A DNA stretch of 7,898 bases from Betaproteobacteria bacterium UBA6904 (GTDB taxonomy: Bacteria > Pseudomonadota > Gammaproteobacteria > Burkholderiales > SG8-39). Location of the stretch: assembly GCA_002451175.1 (NCBI GenBank), contig DKBI01000109.1, forward strand, positions 348 through 8,245. The letters run 5' to 3'. The position numbers and the translations under genes are program-made. Under the pieces are notes generated by a model that saw only the letters and a program-made list of their open reading frames with translations, searched no databases and was not told the origin of the DNA. Below are positions 6,536-7,898 of this stretch, in pieces; positions within the stretch are counted from its first letter, which is position 1, and every line of letters begins with the position of its first letter.

Positions 6536-7314
6536 GCCCGCCGCGCCTCGACGGCAAGGCGGCCATCGTCACCGGCGCGGCGAGCGGCATCGGCGAGGCG
6601 ATCGCGCGCGCTTTCGCCGGCGAAGGCGCGCGGGTCTGCATCGCGGACGTCGATGTCGCGGGCGCCGAGCGCGTGGCCCGCGACCTTGGCGCCGGCGCGG
6701 TTGCGCAGGCGATGGACGTGAGCGACGAATCCAGCGTCGAGCAGGGTGTGACGAGGGCGGTGGAACGCCTCGGGGGCGTGGACGTGCTCGTCAGCAACGC
6801 GGGCTTGCAGCATCTCGACCCCATTGCCGAGGTGTCGTTCGCGGACTGGCGGCGCATCCTCGGCGTGCACCTCGACGGCGGCTTTCTCACTGCGCGGGCG
6901 TGCCTGCGCCGCATGATCGCGCAGCAGCGCGGCGGGGCGCTGATCCTCATGGGATCGGTGCACGCGAAGGAGGCGTCGGTGGAGAAGGGCCCGTACGTCG
7001 CGGCGAAGCACGGCCTGCTCGGCTTGACGCGCGTGCTCGCGAAGGAAGGCGCGCCGCACGGCGTGCGCGCCAACCTCATCTGCCCCGGGTTCGTGCGCAC
7101 GCCGCTCGTCGAGCGGCAGATTCCGCAGATCGCCCGCGAGCGCGGCCTCAGCGAAGCCGCGGTGGTGCGCGACGTGATGCTCGGCACCACGGTGGACGGC
7201 GAGTTCACGACCGTGGCGGACGTGGCGGCGGTCGCGCTATTCCTCGCCGCGTTTGCCTCGAACGCGCTGACCGGGCAGTCGATCGTCGTCAGCCACGGCT
7301 GGCACATGCAGTGA
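6532..7314 (+). CDS. bdhA: 3-hydroxybutyrate dehydrogenase-like SDR
   Basis: A 260-residue SDR that should interconvert 3-hydroxybutyrate and acetoacetate, or a similar 3-hydroxy/3-keto acid pair, with NAD(H) (Asp39 after the second strand). The cofactor motif TGAASGIG is at residues 14-21 and the catalytic residues are Ser142, Tyr155 and Lys159. The residues known to hold the substrate carboxylate in bacterial D-3-hydroxybutyrate dehydrogenase are all here: Gln93 (NAGLQH), His144 (SVHAKE), Lys152, Gln196 (VERQIPQ) and Trp257 (SHGWHMQ). Phe187 replaces the Trp usually found in CPGW. The ATG at 6532 overlaps the preceding stop (ATGA), implying translational coupling; the frame is open further upstream but only over the first SDR. 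Acetoacetate is also the co-product of the BKACE encoded upstream. The symbol denotes the family; the true substrate could be a substituted 3-hydroxy acid. Confidence 0.85.
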   Translation: MSPPRLDGKAAIVTGAASGIGEAIARAFAGEGARVCIADVDVAGAERVARDLGAGAVAQAMDVSDESSVEQGVTRAVERLGGVDVLVSNAGLQHLDPIAEVSFADWRRILGVHLDGGFLTARACLRRMIAQQRGGALILMGSVHAKEASVEKGPYVAAKHGLLGLTRVLAKEGAPHGVRANLICPGFVRTPLVERQIPQIARERGLSEAAVVRDVMLGTTVDGEFTTVADVAAVALFLAAFASNALTGQSIVVSHGWHMQ

Positions 7315-7327
7315 AGCTTTCGAACAA

Positions 7328-7336
7328 TGATACATT
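7328..7336 (+). promoter_or_regulatory. Candidate extended -10 promoter element for xsc
   Basis: TGATACATT in the 51-base, relatively AT-rich gap before xsc reads as an extended -10 (TG, one base, TACATT; four of six matches to TATAAT). Transcription would start some 20 bases before the GTG/ATG region and include the GAGGAG ribosome-binding site. No clear -35 is seen. It could let xsc be expressed separately from the SDR genes. Weak call. Confidence 0.25.
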
Positions 7337-7352
7337 CGCAGCCAACTTGAAC

Positions 7353-7358
7353 GAGGAG
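7353..7358 (+). promoter_or_regulatory. Strong ribosome-binding site of xsc
   Basis: GAGGAG lies seven bases before the ATG at 7366, fixing that start over the in-frame ATG at 7420-7422, which matches the usual family N terminus (MTPSEAF) but has no comparable site. Confidence 0.7.
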
Positions 7359-7365
7359 TGAACTC

Positions 7366-7818
7366 ATGGGCAAGGAAATGGACATCCCGGCGCACGCCGT
7401 GGTCACCGGCAAGCAGCGCATGACGCCTTCGGAAGCGTTCGTCGAGACGCTCGCCGCGCAGGGCGTGAAGAACGTCTTCGGGATCGTCGGCTCGGCCTAC
7501 ATGGACGCGCTGGACCTGTTTCCGGCGGCGGGCATCCGCTTCATCCCGACGGTGCACGAGCAGGGCTCGGCGCACATGGCCGACGGCTACTACCGGGTCA
7601 CCGGGCGGCACGGCGTGTGCATCGGGCAGAACGGCCCCGGCATCACGAACTTCGTCACGGCGATCGCGGCCGCCTACTGGGCGCACAGCGCCGTCGTCGC
7701 CATCACGCCGGAGACCGGATCGCTGTCGATCGGGCTGGGAGGATTCCAGGAGACCGACCAGCTGCCGATGTTCTCCAAGATCACGAAGTACCAGGCGCAT
7801 GTCAACAACCCGGCGCGC
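7366..7818 (+). CDS. xsc: Sulfoacetaldehyde acetyltransferase (Xsc), 5' fragment
   Basis: The first 151 residues of a thiamine-diphosphate enzyme; full Xsc proteins are about 590-600 residues. Xsc converts sulfoacetaldehyde and phosphate to sulfite and acetyl phosphate, the desulfonation step for taurine, isethionate and related C2 sulfonates. The fragment covers the ThDP pyrimidine-binding domain: TPSEAFVETL, FGIVGSAYMDALDLF, the activating Glu65 in VHEQGSAHMADGYYR, then IGQNGPGITNFVT and GLGGFQETDQLPMF. These blocks are Xsc-like rather than acetolactate-synthase-like. An 18-residue extension precedes the usual family start. The frame remains open to 7898, but bases after 7818 are an inverted copy of 7754-7818 and should not be translated. 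The true continuation, read on the opposite strand of 7819-7833, encodes MAELT. An Xsc-like paralogue with another substrate is possible. Confidence 0.85.
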
Positions 7819-7898
7819 CGTGAGCTCCGCCATGCGCGCCGGGTTGTTGACATGCGCCTGGTACTTCGTGATCTTGGAGAACATCGGCAGCTGGTCGG
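7754..7898. repeat. 65-bp perfect inverted repeat with 15-base loop ending at the window edge (probable fold-back chimera)
   Basis: Bases 7754-7818 and 7834-7898 are exact reverse complements, with 7819-7833 between them. The right arm reaches the final base of the window. It lies within the conserved coding part of xsc. The loop, read on the minus strand, continues the Xsc protein (ATG GCG GAG CTC ACG, MAELT). The junction sits at the self-complementary GCGCGC. This is the pattern of a strand-switch artefact rather than genomic structure. Confidence 0.9.

Noticed and set aside
7237..7884. 215-residue minus-strand frame beginning with Xsc-like residues
   Set aside because: Produced by the fold-back duplication at the window end; after about 20 Xsc residues it reads antisense through the real gene.
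7754..7898. Palindrome as a terminator, replication hairpin or mobile-element end
   Set aside because: No T-tract, it lies inside conserved coding sequence, has perfect arms and stops exactly at the window edge, all pointing to an artefact.

Overview
The window is very GC-rich throughout its coding DNA, with dense G/C third positions and short or overlapping gene junctions. The protein families are typical of catabolic clusters in high-GC Proteobacteria, most likely a betaproteobacterium (Burkholderiales-like). That placement is inference from style, not from a marker gene. The last ~145 bases are a fold-back inverted duplication, which suggests an assembled, probably metagenomic or amplified, contig end.

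Layout. At the left edge, on the minus strand, is the 5' end of a secreted solute-binding protein, probably the periplasmic component of a TRAP transporter. A comparatively AT-rich divergent region (120-253) carries two near-identical LacI-type operators. It is followed on the plus strand by a LacI-family regulator whose stop overlaps the GTG start of a GMC-family FAD alcohol dehydrogenase. A beta-keto acid cleavage enzyme (BKACE/DUF849) is convergent to it on the minus strand. Its start faces a second divergent region (3671-3834) with a palindrome. From there a plus-strand operon runs: an AccB-type biotin carrier, a stand-alone pyruvate-carboxylase/oxaloacetate-decarboxylase-type carboxyltransferase, a short-chain dehydrogenase, a 3-hydroxybutyrate-dehydrogenase-like SDR, and the first quarter of a sulfoacetaldehyde acetyltransferase (Xsc).

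How the genes may work together. The set looks like a regulated catabolic island for a small organic acid, plausibly an organosulfonate. A TRAP system would import it under LacI control. The GMC enzyme and SDRs would oxidise alcohol groups. BKACE would exchange a beta-keto acid with acetyl-CoA, giving an acyl-CoA and acetoacetate. The 3-hydroxybutyrate-dehydrogenase-like enzyme would handle acetoacetate or the 3-hydroxy precursor. Xsc would release sulfite and acetyl phosphate from sulfoacetaldehyde. The biotin carrier plus carboxyltransferase adds a carboxyl-transfer step of unknown substrate: the position of the usual catalytic Thr appears to be Ala, and no biotin carboxylase gene lies in the window. 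The combination of BKACE, a split biotin enzyme, a BDH-like SDR and Xsc is not one I recognise as a described pathway, so the pathway statement is a hypothesis.
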